A DNA stretch of 64,000 bases from CAVZCK01 sp963798805 (GCA_963798805.1 CAWCVC010000014.1:1-64000), one strand, 5' to 3'. Numbered from the stretch's first letter, positions 41,921 through 51,987 are shown. The notes: generated by a model from the letters alone, not told the origin. Numbers and translations are program-made.

Positions 41921-42973
41921 CTAAGGCGAGGCCAGGTATCTGAGGGCCGCGGTCGACAGCGCGCCGCCCACGACGCACGGAATGCCGAATTCGGCCTGGC
42001 CTGCCACGGCGGCGCCGAGACAGCCGAGCGACAGGGTGGTCTCGCCGACCTGGCCCCACCAGGCAAGCTCGCGGTTTGAGCCGGGTCCTTTCTTTTGCAG
42101 CTGGTCGACGGATGCTAGGGCTTCCTTCCTGATGCGCCCCGTATCGGCCGTCTCGGCCGCAATGATGACCTCGCCGAGAATCGGCTCAACGTCCTTCGGC
42201 TGCTTCATGCTCAGGCGCTTCAGCGTGCGCAGCAGATTGGCGTCACGCGCGGCGTTTGCGGCGAGCGTGAATTTCGCCATGCCGCCGATCGTCAGCTTCT
42301 GGACGTTGTCGCGCTCTTTGGACCAGGGCAGCAGTCTCACAATATGCTCGACGGGTGCGTCCCTGGCGGTTGCGAAATAAAGGCCCCAATTGGTGTCGAT
42401 CAGCTCCGGATTCGAGGCGAAAGTAAGCTGCGGCGGCTTTTTCTTGCCCTTGCCGGTATAGGTCTCACGATCGAAGACGCGCTTCATCTTGTCCCAGGTG
42501 CTCTCCCGCTCCTGCTCGAGCTTGACCTTGTCGAGCGTGGGAAGCTTGCCGTTCAGATACATTTCGATCATCACATGCCGTTCCGGCATCTTCTCGACTA
42601 GAAACAGCATCAGCGCCCGCCAGTTCGGCAGGCCGGAATAGGCGACCGCGCGGACGATAAACCACTGGTCCTCGAATGGCAGCGGCAAAGTCTTGGCCAG
42701 CAGGGACTTCGCCGTGCGCGGATTGGTGCTGAGAACGCCCGCATAGAAGCCGAGATAGACGCCCGATGTCTCGGGATCCTTGAAGGCGCCGTGCTCGCTG
42801 AGCGCGCGAATGAGCTGCGGGACGGATCTCGGATCCGGCTTCTCACGATAGTCCTTGATCATTCGCAGACCGGCTTCGGTCGAGCTTGCGTTGGCCTCCG
42901 CTATGCTGGTGGCGGCTTGGGCCGGCACGAGGAGGGCTGTCGAGAGAATGATGAATGCAATAACGCGCCGCAT
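41921..42973 (-). CDS. Secreted hypothetical protein with helical repeats
   Basis: A 350-residue protein with a Sec signal peptide (MRRVIAFIILSTALLVPAQA). The mature part is helical and HEAT-like in pattern, for example KPDPRSVPQLIRALSEHGAF and VGVYL-type turns, with WFIVRAVAYSGLPNWRALML. Its tail is hydrophobic: TLSLGCLGAAVAGQAEFGIP, then VVGGALSTAALRYL. I do not recognise the family. The tail could anchor it to a membrane. It is convergent with ridA and divergent from the antiporter gene, 271 bases away, a gap that holds nothing recognisable besides promoters. Confidence 0.65.
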   Translation of the reverse strand: MRRVIAFIILSTALLVPAQAATSIAEANASSTEAGLRMIKDYREKPDPRSVPQLIRALSEHGAFKDPETSGVYLGFYAGVLSTNPRTAKSLLAKTLPLPFEDQWFIVRAVAYSGLPNWRALMLFLVEKMPERHVMIEMYLNGKLPTLDKVKLEQERESTWDKMKRVFDRETYTGKGKKKPPQLTFASNPELIDTNWGLYFATARDAPVEHIVRLLPWSKERDNVQKLTIGGMAKFTLAANAARDANLLRTLKRLSMKQPKDVEPILGEVIIAAETADTGRIRKEALASVDQLQKKGPGSNRELAWWGQVGETTLSLGCLGAAVAGQAEFGIPCVVGGALSTAALRYLASP

Positions 42974-43244
42974 ATTCGCCTCTTGGTATGACGGAGGTGC
43001 TCGGCGCCATGCCTGCCGAGCGCGGACCCTTCACCCAGTAATGGCTGTAGATGGCCATTTTATGAACTGCGGGTTTAGCATGTGCTGGCGCGCCCGGACC
43101 GGCCGCGGATTTGGGCGCCAGCCAGCTCCGCAGCCAGGGAATTGTCCTTTTCTAAGGCAATGGCCAGGATGAGACGATATGATCGCCCGTTTCCGACGCG
43201 TTTCACTTCTTTGACGGACTGCAACAAACACCCTCATGTGACGC

Positions 43245-44855
43245 ATGATCGCGACCATCGAAACCCTGTTGTTGCTGCTCTCCGTTCTCGTCATGGTGGC
43301 GATAGCGGCGAGGCGGTTGAATATCGCGCCGTCTATCCTGCTGGTAATCGCCGGCGTCGCCCTGGCCTTCATTCCCGACCTGCCGCGGATCGAACTTGCG
43401 CCGGAACTCGTGCTCTTCGGCATGTTGCCGCCGCTGATCTATTCGGCGGGAGTTGCGATGAGTTGGCGCGAATTCCGCTTCAACTTACGCCCTATCGTTT
43501 TGCTGGCGGTTGGCTGCGTCATATTCAGCGCCTGCGCCGTGGCCGTGGCGGTCCACTGGCTCCTGGGCTTGCCGGTGGCCGTCGCGTTCGTGCTCGGTGC
43601 CATCATCGCTCCCCCCGATGTCGTCGCTCCTCTCGCCATCGCCCGCCAGCTCGGGCTGCCACGGCGCCTGGTCGTCGTGCTCGAAGGCGAAGGCCTCGTC
43701 AATGACGCGACTGCGCTAATCCTTTACCGCTTCGCCGTCGCCGCGGTCAGCATGGGGATGTTTTCGTTCCCGGATGCCGTGGTGACCTTTGTGCTGATCG
43801 TCATCGGCGAAATTGCCTACGGCATCGGAATAGGCTGGCTCAGCCTGCGCTTGCGGCGTTGGGCCCAGGATCCGCGAGTTGAGATAACGCTGTCGCTGAT
43901 GACGCCGTTTCTCGCCTTCTGGGTTCCGGAACAGCTCGGGGGCTCCGGCGTTCTGGCGACCGTTGCCGCCGGGCTTTTCGTCAGTTGGAACGGACCGCTG
44001 CTGATTCCCGCGGCGACGCGCCTCCAGGGCATCTTCTTTTGGGACCTCGTCATCTATTTTCTCGAGGGTTTCATCTTTCTGCTTACCGGACTGGAGGTGC
44101 GCGCGGTCATCAATCGGGCGAACGGCGTCGCGCTGAGCGAGCTGGTGCTCGCGGTGCTGATCACCGTCGCGGTCGCCATTGTCGCGCGCTTCGTTTGGGT
44201 CTTCCCTGCCACCTATTTGCCGCGTTGGCTCATCCCGGCTGTTTCGCGGCGCGACCCCTCGCCGCCCTGGCGATACCCGTTCTTGATAGGGTTCATCGGG
44301 GTGCGCGGTGTGGTATCGCTGGCGGCGGCGCTGGCCATACCGTTCACTACGGCGAGCGGCAGTCCCTTCCCCTATCGCGACCAGATTTTCTTCATCACTT
44401 TCGGGGTCATCCTGATCACCCTGGTCGGCCAGGGTCTGGTGTTGCCGTCCGTGGTTCGCTGGCTCGGCCTGGCGCGAGCGCGCGCGGATGAATTTCAGCA
44501 GGAGCACGAGGCGGAACTGGCGGCGCGCTGGGAAGCGCTCAGGGTAGCCGAAAGCCAGCTGAACAAGCTTGCCGAGGATGAAAGCGTCCCGCCAGATGTG
44601 CTCTCCACCCTGCGCGCCCATCATGATTACCGCGTCCGGCGGCTGCCGAGAACACTGTCCGACGGCGTCGAGAATGCCGCCAAGTCGGCCGAACTCCGAA
44701 CCCAGCTCATCAATATCGAACGGGAATATCTTTATCGGCAATTGCAGGAGGGCCGCATCACCGACGAGGCGCGCCGCCATCTCGAACGCGAGCTCGACCT
44801 GGAGGAGGCGATCATCGCCAATAGGCGGGCGAGCGCCGAGGATCAGCCTTACTGA
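43245..44855 (+). CDS. CPA1-family Na+/H+ antiporter
   Basis: A 536-residue protein with about twelve helices. The family blocks are present: LVLFGMLPPLIYSAGVAMSW, VLGAIIAPPDVVAPLAIARQ, then the ND motif in VVVLEGEGLVNDATALILYR. The conserved Arg region is GFIGVRGVVSLAAALAIPFT. A cytosolic tail of about 130 residues is coiled and charged. It exchanges Na+ or K+ for protons in pH and salt homeostasis. The start is the ATG at 43245. Confidence 0.9.
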   Translation: MIATIETLLLLLSVLVMVAIAARRLNIAPSILLVIAGVALAFIPDLPRIELAPELVLFGMLPPLIYSAGVAMSWREFRFNLRPIVLLAVGCVIFSACAVAVAVHWLLGLPVAVAFVLGAIIAPPDVVAPLAIARQLGLPRRLVVVLEGEGLVNDATALILYRFAVAAVSMGMFSFPDAVVTFVLIVIGEIAYGIGIGWLSLRLRRWAQDPRVEITLSLMTPFLAFWVPEQLGGSGVLATVAAGLFVSWNGPLLIPAATRLQGIFFWDLVIYFLEGFIFLLTGLEVRAVINRANGVALSELVLAVLITVAVAIVARFVWVFPATYLPRWLIPAVSRRDPSPPWRYPFLIGFIGVRGVVSLAAALAIPFTTASGSPFPYRDQIFFITFGVILITLVGQGLVLPSVVRWLGLARARADEFQQEHEAELAARWEALRVAESQLNKLAEDESVPPDVLSTLRAHHDYRVRRLPRTLSDGVENAAKSAELRTQLINIEREYLYRQLQEGRITDEARRHLERELDLEEAIIANRRASAEDQPY

Positions 44856-44904
44856 AGCGCTCGCCGGCGTCTGGCGACGCGTGGTCCGGTCCCTTTTCGC
44901 GGGA

Positions 44905-45171
44905 TCAGATCCGGGGATCTTCGCGATCGTGGAGATGGCGGATCGCTTCGCGGGTGCCTGCATCCAGCTTGTTCAGATCCAGGACGATTTTCTCCACTTC
45001 GGAATGTACAGCAGCAACCGCATCGATCGGCACGACGCGATTGCCGACATTCTCGAAATAGATGACCAGCTCCACCGGGCGGCGGGCTGAAATTTGCTGA
45101 ACGGTGCCGATGGCCTTCTGGCCATCGGCAAGGAAGACTTCGAAACCCTCTCGGATCGTTTCAATTGTCAT
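44905..45171 (-). CDS. Small conserved hypothetical protein
   Basis: An 88-residue soluble protein, MTIETIREGFEVFLADGQKA, with alternating strands (PVELVIYFENVGNRVVPIDA) and a C-terminal helix (ILDLNKLDAG-type segment ending HLHDREDPRI). It could be a small beta-barrel domain of the PRC or DUF2171 kind, but I cannot assign a family. It lies convergent to the antiporter and just downstream of dps on the same strand. Confidence 0.55.
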   Translation of the reverse strand: MTIETIREGFEVFLADGQKAIGTVQQISARRPVELVIYFENVGNRVVPIDAVAAVHSEVEKIVLDLNKLDAGTREAIRHLHDREDPRI

Positions 45172-45321
45172 TTGCGCCTCCGTTGCAATTTTCAGACGTA
45201 TCTAGTGCCAATTGGTCCCTCGGTCTGCATTTGGCAGGCTTTTTCAGGGCGCACCTACGCAACATTCTGTCTGAGGGGGCAGGATCAAGAGAGGGATTTC
45301 GAGCGAAAAACGGAGCAGTGA

Positions 45322-45849
45322 TCAGCCGCCTGTCTTTCCAACACGGCTCGCCTCGTAGAGGAACCAGATGCGCCGTTCCACCTCGTCGATCCAGGCCTCC
45401 AGGAGGCTTGTGGTCGCCACGTCATTATGCTCGTCGCACAGATCGTGGGTTTCGCGCATCGAGGCTGCAAGCCGCATATTGTCGTCCCGCAGCTCCGCGA
45501 GCATGTCGAGCGGCGTCACGTAGTCCGCATCGTTGTCCGGGATGCGCTGCAGCTTGGCGATGTGGCCGATGGAGCGGATCGTTGTGCCTCCGATCTTGCG
45601 GGCACGTTCGGCGATCGGGTCCGTGGTAGCGAAGATCTGATCCGCCTGTTCGTCCAGCAGCAGATGGTAGTCGCGGAAATGCGGGCCGGACATATGCCAG
45701 TGAAAGTTCTTGGTTTTCAGGTAAAGCACGAACATGTCGGCAAGGAGCGCGGCAAGCGCGCCGGAAATGTCTCGTGTCGCCTTCTCTCCGAGCCCCGACG
45801 GCGTCTTGAGCGGAGCTGTCTGCCGGGATTTGAGTTTTTGATCGCCCAT
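45322..45849 (-). CDS. dps: DNA starvation/ferritin-like protein
   Basis: A 175-residue four-helix ferritin-like protein. The inter-subunit ferroxidase residues are in KTKNFHWHMSGPHFRDYHLL and then LDEQADQIFATTDPIAERAR. The C-terminal helix has THDLCDEHNDVATTSLLEAW and then IDEVERRIWFLYE. Dps dodecamers oxidise and store iron with hydrogen peroxide and protect DNA. The Lys/Arg-rich N-terminus (KLKSRQTAPLKT) could bind DNA. A 472-base region with only the small hypothetical gene follows. Confidence 0.9.
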   Translation of the reverse strand: MGDQKLKSRQTAPLKTPSGLGEKATRDISGALAALLADMFVLYLKTKNFHWHMSGPHFRDYHLLLDEQADQIFATTDPIAERARKIGGTTIRSIGHIAKLQRIPDNDADYVTPLDMLAELRDDNMRLAASMRETHDLCDEHNDVATTSLLEAWIDEVERRIWFLYEASRVGKTGG

Positions 45850-46159
45850 AAGCTAAATCTCCTCGTGCCAAAAGTTCGAATTGAATGCCCACGCTACGTC
45901 TGCCCTACAGGTTGCGATGCGGAGCAGACGGAGCATTCGGTGTCCGGCGACAGTCTACCCTCAACCATGCTCCGGCGTCTCGAATACTTTGAGCTTTTTT
46001 CGATCGGAGATGGTGGTCCCGCGGCACAGATCGCCGAGGCTTTGAGGGCTGATTTGTCATCATTGCCGGGCAACCCAATCGGTTCGGGCGCATTCCTCCC
46101 TGATGGCTTGTTAAGGGCGGCTCTGGCAACGATCCAGCGAAGAGGGTTGGAACAACGAT
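45850..46159. other. Intergenic region between dps and the DUF1614 gene
   Basis: This 310-base divergent gap presumably holds both promoters. I see no gene, repeat or recognisable operator in it. Its open frames lack coding character. Confidence 0.5.
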
Positions 46160-46858
46160 ATGCATTTCAATCAACTGCACTACCTGCCGCTTTCGCCGCA
46201 GTATTTTTCTTTTCTCGTAATTGTCTTTCTCATCCTGATCGCTCTGATTCAGATCCAGGCGCTCCGCTTCGTTTACACGAGGCTCGGCATCAGCGCGCCG
46301 GCGGCCCTGCTCCTGCTGTTCGCGTCCCTGGTGGGCAGCTACATCAATATTCCCATCGCCGAACTGCCGGCCCAGCGGGTGATCATCAACGAGCCGGTCG
46401 TCAGTTTCTTCGGGGTGCCCTATGTGATCCCGGGAGCAGTCGATTGGCCCGGAACGATCATCGCGGTGAATGTCGGCGGTGCGCTGGTGCCGGGACTGCT
46501 GTCGCTCTACCTGCTGGCGCGGAACAATCTTTGGATCCCAGGACTGATTGCGACGGCTTTCGTCACTATCGTCTGTCACCTGCTCGCCCGGCCGGTCGAG
46601 GGCGTGGGCATCGCCATTCCCACCGTCATCCCGGCCCTCGCGGCGGCGACCGCGGCCATCCTCATCGCCAGGCAGAACGCAGCGGCGGTCGCCTATGTTA
46701 GCGGGAGCCTTGGATGCCTCATCGGCGCGGACCTGCTCAATTTGGGCCATCTCCAGGGATTGGGGGCGCCGGTCGCGTCCATCGGCGGGGCGGGTACTTT
46801 TGACGGCGTCTTTCTGACCGGTGTCATTGCCGTCCTGATCGCAGGTCTGCCGCGATGA
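46160..46858 (+). CDS. DUF1614 membrane protein
   Basis: A 232-residue polytopic protein. It starts MHFNQLHYLPLSPQYFSFLV and has about seven hydrophobic segments. Family-typical blocks are FASLVGSYINIPIAELPAQR, WPGTIIAVNVGGALVPGLLS, and the conserved late acidic region YVSGSLGCLIGADLLNLGHL, then GGAGTFDGVFLTGVIAVLI. The presence of conserved polar residues in helices suggests a transporter or intramembrane enzyme, but the function of DUF1614 is unknown. It is convergent with the RND pump gene. Confidence 0.85.
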   Translation: MHFNQLHYLPLSPQYFSFLVIVFLILIALIQIQALRFVYTRLGISAPAALLLLFASLVGSYINIPIAELPAQRVIINEPVVSFFGVPYVIPGAVDWPGTIIAVNVGGALVPGLLSLYLLARNNLWIPGLIATAFVTIVCHLLARPVEGVGIAIPTVIPALAAATAAILIARQNAAAVAYVSGSLGCLIGADLLNLGHLQGLGAPVASIGGAGTFDGVFLTGVIAVLIAGLPR

Positions 46859-46879
46859 ACCTAAGCTGGTTTGCGACAG

Positions 46880-49800
46880 TCAAGCGCGCCGAGACTGGCT
46901 AGGCTCCTCCTCGATGGCTTGCGAGATAGCCTCATTCTCTGAAGCGATCCGGGCCTTGTAGCCGCGCCGGTTGGAGGCGATGAACGTATACATCACCGGC
47001 AGCACGAACAGCGTGAACAGTGTACCGATGCTCATGCCGAAAACGATCACCACAGCGAGAGAATAGCGGCTCGCCGCCCCCGCGCCCGAGGCGATCAGCA
47101 ACGGCACCAGTCCGACGACCATCGCCGCAGTCGTCATCAGGATCGGCCGCAACCGAAGGCTTGCCGCCTCCTCGATGGCAGCCCGGCGGTCGAGATCGTC
47201 TTCCTCCTGACGCTCGCGGGCGACCTCGCACATCAGAATGCCGTGCTTGGTGATGAGCCCGATCAATGTGACGAGCCCGATCTGACTGTAGATATTGAAA
47301 GAGGACAGTCCGAGCGCGAGCGGAATCAGCGCCCCGACGATCGACAGCGGCACGCTTATCAGAATCACCAGCGGATCACGGAAGCTTTCATATTGGGCGG
47401 CCAGAACGAGATAGATCACGATCAGCGCGAAGGCGAAGGTGACGACGAGTGCGCTGCCTTCCTGGATGTACTGGCGGGAGCCGCCGGCATAATCGGTGCT
47501 GAAACCCGCGGGCAGCGTGTTCGCCGCTTGTGTCTGCAGGTAGCTAAGCGCGTCGCCAGCGCTGACCCCGATCATGGGGACGCCGCTGATGGTTGCTGCA
47601 TTGAGCTGATTGAATCGCGGTAGAGAGGGGGCCGTTACCTCGCGACGGATCGAGACCAAATTTGACAGCGGCGCCGCAGTGCCGTTTGCCGCTTTCACGT
47701 AATAATTCCCGAGTTGCTCCGGCGTCAGCCGGAATTTGCGCGGGGTTTGGGGTATGACTTGATATGATCGGCCGGAAAGATTGATCAGCTCAACGTAGTT
47801 GCCGCCGGTCATGGTCGCGAGCGTCGAGCCGATATCGCTCATCTTGACGCCGAGCGCCGCCGCTTTGGATCGTTCAATTTCGACGATGGTCTGGGCGGAA
47901 TCGAATTTCAGATCGCTATCGACGAACAGAAAACGCCCGCTTTTTTGGGCGGCTTGTAGAATTTCGTCCGATATCTGAGCAAGCTGGTGGTAGTCTCCCG
48001 TCGTGGTGATCACGAATTGCACCGGCAAGCCGCTGCCCGTCGTGGGAAGCGGAGGCGGGGAAATCACGGAGCCTTTGATCGCCGGTATTGCATTGAGTTT
48101 CTCTTGAAAGACCTGCGTCAATTGCTTCGCGGTCCGCGTTCTTTCGTCCCACGGCTTCAGAGTTACGCCGCCAAACCCGCTGCTCTCATTATTGTGGAAG
48201 CCGACGACCACGAATGTCGTATCGATCTCTGGAGCCTGGAGTGCGTTTTCGACCGCCGGGGCAAACTGCTTCATATAGTCGATATTCGCGTCGGAGGGGC
48301 CGTTGAATTGGCTGAAGACGACGCCCTGGTCCTCCTCCGGGGCGAGTTCGTGCTGCATCGGCGTATAAAGGAACCCGATCATGACGAAGATGATCACTAC
48401 AAACATGACGGTGGTCGGGCGATCGTTCAAAGAGGAGTGAAGCAGCCGTGCATAGCGGTGCTGCACTCCCGTGAAGCGGCGGTCGACCCACCTCGCCATT
48501 CTGGTTCGGTGGCCGGCCGGCCGGAGAATGCGCGAACACATCATCGGCGAGAGGGTGAGAGCGATGATGCCGGAGATGATCACCGCGCCGGCAAGCGTCA
48601 GCGCGAATTCGCTGAACAATGTGCCCGTCAATCCGCCCAGCAGCGCGATCGGAGAGTAAACGGCCGCCAGCGTTATCGTCATCGAAATCACCGGAGTGGC
48701 AATCTCACGCATCCCCTTGATGGCGGCCTGAAACGGAGTCAGCCCTCCCTCTATGTGCCGGTGGATGTTTTCGACGACCACGATGGCATCATCGACGACA
48801 AGACCGATGGCAAGCACCATCGCCAGCAGCGTGAGCAGGTTGATGCTGAAGCCCAGGGCAAACAGCGCGATGCCGATGCCGATGAGCGACAGGGGAATTG
48901 TGACAATGGGAATAAAGACCGACCGGAATGAGCCGAGAAACAGGAAGATCACGATCAGCACGATCGCCGTCGCCTCGCCCACAGTGGTAAGCACCTCGCG
49001 GATGGAGGCGGTAATGAAGATGGTGGAGTCGTAGCGCACCGCGGCGTTGAGGCCCGGCGGGAGATTTTGCTTCAGCTTCGGCATCAGCGCGCGGACATTC
49101 GCGACGACGCTGATCGGATTGGCCTCGGGCGTCGTCTGGATTGCTGCAAAAATCGCCGGCTTGCCATTGGCATACACGGCCGAGCTCGCATTCTGCGCGC
49201 CGAGATCGACCGTTCCGAGATCGCCCAGACGGACCAGTCTGGTGCCGCTCGATTTGACCACGAGCTGCCGGAAATTGTCGACCGACTGCAGGTCGGTGCG
49301 GGCAACCGTCGGGAGCACATCGAAGATGCCCTTCACCGAGCCCGCGGCAGCCTGATAATTGTTGGCCTGGAGGGCGTTGATGACGTCGCTGGTCGACAGG
49401 TCATACTGGGCGAGCTTTGCAGGGTTGAGCCACACGCGCATGGCAAAGATGCGCCCGCCATAGATGTCGATCGTCGAGACGCCATCGACCACCGAGAGCT
49501 GAGGCAGGATCACGCGCGACACATAGTCGGTAATCTGCTCCGGGGTCATGCCTTCCGAGGTGAACGATAGATAGAGTGCGGCGAAGCTGCGTCCTGACGA
49601 CTTCTTCACGATCGGGTCATTGATTCCCTTCGGCAACAGCGAGCGAACCTGCTGCAATTCCGTCAGAACGTCTGTCACGGCGCGATTGGGGTCAGCATTG
49701 AGACGCATGAAGACGGTCACAGTACTGACGCCTTGAGAGCTGCTAGACGTCAGATAATCGATCCCTTCGGTCGCCGAGACTGCATTTTCGATCGGCTGGG

Positions 49801-49984
49801 TGACGAAGCCGCGCATCGTCTCCGAATCAGCGCCCGGATAGGTCGTCGTAATGGTGATCGTGCTGGTCTGCAGATAGGGATATTGCCGGACATCGAGCAT
49901 CGTCATGGCTCGAAGGCCGCCCAGGAAGATGAGCAGGCTGATGACTATCGAAAGGACTGGCCTGCGGATGAAGATATCGAACAT
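46880..49984 (-). CDS. RND efflux pump, HAE1 family inner-membrane transporter
   Basis: A 1034-residue permease of the AcrB/MexF class. The N-terminus MFDIFIRRPVLSIVISLLIF is typical. The proton-relay aspartates are in VLAIGLVVDDAIVVVENIHR, the following helices have MTITLAAVYSPIALLGGLTG, and the C-terminal half has GLITKHGILMCEVARERQEE. Porter-domain blocks such as TYPGADSETMRGFVTQPIEN are intact. It lies 15 bases downstream of its adaptor gene. No outer-membrane channel or regulator is adjacent. Drugs or solvents are likely substrates. Confidence 0.94.
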   Translation of the reverse strand: MFDIFIRRPVLSIVISLLIFLGGLRAMTMLDVRQYPYLQTSTITITTTYPGADSETMRGFVTQPIENAVSATEGIDYLTSSSSQGVSTVTVFMRLNADPNRAVTDVLTELQQVRSLLPKGINDPIVKKSSGRSFAALYLSFTSEGMTPEQITDYVSRVILPQLSVVDGVSTIDIYGGRIFAMRVWLNPAKLAQYDLSTSDVINALQANNYQAAAGSVKGIFDVLPTVARTDLQSVDNFRQLVVKSSGTRLVRLGDLGTVDLGAQNASSAVYANGKPAIFAAIQTTPEANPISVVANVRALMPKLKQNLPPGLNAAVRYDSTIFITASIREVLTTVGEATAIVLIVIFLFLGSFRSVFIPIVTIPLSLIGIGIALFALGFSINLLTLLAMVLAIGLVVDDAIVVVENIHRHIEGGLTPFQAAIKGMREIATPVISMTITLAAVYSPIALLGGLTGTLFSEFALTLAGAVIISGIIALTLSPMMCSRILRPAGHRTRMARWVDRRFTGVQHRYARLLHSSLNDRPTTVMFVVIIFVMIGFLYTPMQHELAPEEDQGVVFSQFNGPSDANIDYMKQFAPAVENALQAPEIDTTFVVVGFHNNESSGFGGVTLKPWDERTRTAKQLTQVFQEKLNAIPAIKGSVISPPPLPTTGSGLPVQFVITTTGDYHQLAQISDEILQAAQKSGRFLFVDSDLKFDSAQTIVEIERSKAAALGVKMSDIGSTLATMTGGNYVELINLSGRSYQVIPQTPRKFRLTPEQLGNYYVKAANGTAAPLSNLVSIRREVTAPSLPRFNQLNAATISGVPMIGVSAGDALSYLQTQAANTLPAGFSTDYAGGSRQYIQEGSALVVTFAFALIVIYLVLAAQYESFRDPLVILISVPLSIVGALIPLALGLSSFNIYSQIGLVTLIGLITKHGILMCEVARERQEEDDLDRRAAIEEAASLRLRPILMTTAAMVVGLVPLLIASGAGAASRYSLAVVIVFGMSIGTLFTLFVLPVMYTFIASNRRGYKARIASENEAISQAIEEEPSQSRRA

Positions 49985-49999
49985 GGCGCGTGCTCCGTC

Positions 50000-51118
50000 T
50001 CAGTAATTCGTCTCTGCGACGTTGGGAGTCGGCAGAGGCTGTTCCTGGACCTTTACGGGCGTTCCATTACTGAGCTTGAGCTGGCCTGATGTGACGACTT
50101 CCTGCCCCTTGCTGAGTCCTTTCAAGACCACCACGCTGGCGTTTCTGCGCTCACCCAGCGTGACCTGCACCTGTTGCACCGTCGGGTGCTCTGCGCCGTT
50201 TTCGGGCGGCTTCACCACATAGACGTAATCGCCGAAAAGATTATAGCTGACCGCGGCCTGCGAGACCGTGAGCACATGCTGCGGCTGAGAGGTCTCAAGC
50301 GTCACATCCACGAACATGCCGGGCAGGAGCGTAACCTTCGGATTCCCGATCAGGCCTTCGCACGGAATCAGGCCCGTTGCCGGATCGACGCGCGGATCGA
50401 AGGCTGTGAGCTTGCCATTGAGCGTCACGCCCGGCCTCGCATCAGCGGTGACGCTGATTGCTTGCCCTTTGGCAAGTTGGGGCAGAAGCTTCTGGCCGAC
50501 GCTGAATTCGACCTTCAGCGATGATGTGTCCTGCAGCGTTGCCACCGGCGTGCCGGCCTGAAGATACTGCCCGAGATCGATCTTCTTGATGCCGATATGG
50601 CCGTCGAATGGAGCGGTGATGGTCTTTTTTGCGATCTGCGCATCGTGGGAGTTCACGGCCGCCTGCTGCGCTTCCATCTGGAACCGGATCTGGTTGAGCG
50701 CCTGTTGCGAGACGGATTGGCCGACCACGAGCTTGCTCGTGCGCTCCAACTGGTCCTGTAGCAGCTTAAGCTGCGCGAGAGCGCTGTTGCGGTTAGAGAT
50801 CTCGATATCCGCGTCGAGTTGGAGGAGGGTGTCGCCCTTCTTGACGACCTGTCCGGCTTCGAAATCGATGGCCTGGACGACGCCGGCGACCTCGGGTGAC
50901 AAATCGACGCCATTGATCGCCCGCAATGATCCAACCGTCGGTACCGTGCCTTTCCAGGTCTCCGGCTGAACCCGTTCGGCGGTCACTGCGATGACCGGAT
51001 GGGCCCGGCTCGCAAGGAACTTACCGATCATCTTGTTCTTATACTGAATAAATACGAATATCCCGCCGAAGATGACGGCGAGAATGACCAGAAGAATGAT
51101 AACGCGCTTCAGTCGCAT
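50000..51118 (-). CDS. RND efflux periplasmic adaptor (MFP)
   Basis: A 372-residue membrane-fusion protein. An N-terminal membrane anchor is followed by a lipoyl domain, with GVDLSPEVAGVVQAIDFEAG and later ITAPFDGHIGIKKIDLGQYL. A coiled-coil hairpin lies between (LAQLKLLQDQLERTSKLVVG), and beta-barrel and membrane-proximal domains end in VVLKGLSKGQEVVTSGQLKL. It links the adjacent HAE1 pump to an outer-membrane channel. It is the first gene of the two-gene operon, facing the iron-uptake locus across a 484-base gap. Confidence 0.93.
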   Translation of the reverse strand: MRLKRVIILLVILAVIFGGIFVFIQYKNKMIGKFLASRAHPVIAVTAERVQPETWKGTVPTVGSLRAINGVDLSPEVAGVVQAIDFEAGQVVKKGDTLLQLDADIEISNRNSALAQLKLLQDQLERTSKLVVGQSVSQQALNQIRFQMEAQQAAVNSHDAQIAKKTITAPFDGHIGIKKIDLGQYLQAGTPVATLQDTSSLKVEFSVGQKLLPQLAKGQAISVTADARPGVTLNGKLTAFDPRVDPATGLIPCEGLIGNPKVTLLPGMFVDVTLETSQPQHVLTVSQAAVSYNLFGDYVYVVKPPENGAEHPTVQQVQVTLGERRNASVVVLKGLSKGQEVVTSGQLKLSNGTPVKVQEQPLPTPNVAETNY

Positions 51119-51328
51119 CGGGTTGTCCTCCTGCGAGACGATTGGGTGAACCAGCCAGGGCGACGCCAGTTCCGAAAGCGCGCTCGGACGCCTGTTTTTC
51201 CGCCAAATTATCGGGAGTCAGTCGGGCGGCGGGCGGGTCGCAAGGCCAAATAACCCGCCGCTCACGCGTGGCAGAGGATGACGGTCGCGCCCGCGTGTTC
51301 CTGCTGCGATTATTTGCCACGGCATAGT

Positions 51329-51389
51329 TTTAGAATTGTTCTAGTTCGATGTGCCAGAATTGTACTTTAAAGCCATTCTAATTCTAAAA
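51329..51389. promoter_or_regulatory. Pair of Irr/ICE-like iron-control sites
   Basis: TTTAGAATTGTTCTAG (51329-51344) is a near-palindrome TTTAGAA-n3-TTCTAg, and the complement of 51375-51389 repeats the half-site as TTTTAGAATTAGAAT. The surrounding 100 bases are AT-rich in a GC-rich genome. They resemble ICE-type boxes bound by the alphaproteobacterial heme-dependent regulator Irr. They lie upstream of the cupredoxin-FTR1 genes. The rest of the 51119-51602 gap holds nothing else recognisable. Confidence 0.6.
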
Positions 51390-51602
51390 CATATTGTTTG
51401 ACTTTATTAAAATGCTGGGCCAATCTCCGAAAATCGTCACTTGCCTCTGCACGTGACGACTCGGCGTCTGAACTCTCCCCTCGGCGTTGATCATCCAGAC
51501 GGATTTTGCCGAACGAAATCCGATTGAGTGATGCGGCGCCAGGACGCGCCGTGCGAGAGCCAATTACGATTGCGCCCGGCGCGCGAAAAAGAGCTAATAA
51601 AG

Positions 51603-51950
51603 ATGACTCATGGCAACGTTATCATCCGTTTAGTGCTGGCGATGGCGATGACCGCCGCGGTGGCGGCCTCTGTCTCGCCCTTGAGAGCGGAGGAGACTTA
51701 CACGCTCACTATTGGCGACCAGGGCTTTCAGCCCAGTGCACTGGACGTCCGCGCAGGGATGAAGATCAGATTGACGGTCTTGAATTCGACGAAAAAGCCG
51801 GCTGAATTCGAAAGCGCCGACTTGGCCCGCGAAAAAGTTGTTCCCCCCGGCCGGAGCGTCACGCTTTCGATTGGTCCGCTCAAGGCAGGCTCTTATAAGT
51901 TCTTCGACGATTTCGACAGGTCACGTCACGGGACCATTACCGCGAAGTGA
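51603..51950 (+). CDS. Periplasmic cupredoxin-like protein (iron uptake partner)
   Basis: A 115-residue secreted protein. The signal peptide is VIIRLVLAMAMTAAVAASVS and the mature domain is a single cupredoxin_1 fold: YTLTIGDQGFQPSALDVRAG, then KIRLTVLNSTKKPAEFESAD and GRSVTLSIGPLKAGSYKFFD. This matches the cupredoxin domain of EfeO. The blue-copper His/Cys set is not evident; acidic residues (FESADLAREK, FFDDFDRSRHG) may bind iron instead. It is 37 bases upstream of the FTR1 gene, so it probably feeds ferrous or ferric iron to that permease. Confidence 0.8.
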   Translation: MTHGNVIIRLVLAMAMTAAVAASVSPLRAEETYTLTIGDQGFQPSALDVRAGMKIRLTVLNSTKKPAEFESADLAREKVVPPGRSVTLSIGPLKAGSYKFFDDFDRSRHGTITAK

Positions 51951-51987
51951 ATTGCCGCGGATAACGGAAGCAGAAGGATAATCTCTC

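Noticed and set aside
45427..46701. 424-residue plus-strand frame overlapping dps and the DUF1614 gene
   Set aside because: It is antisense to dps at one end and out of frame with the DUF1614 gene at the other, with no conserved content.
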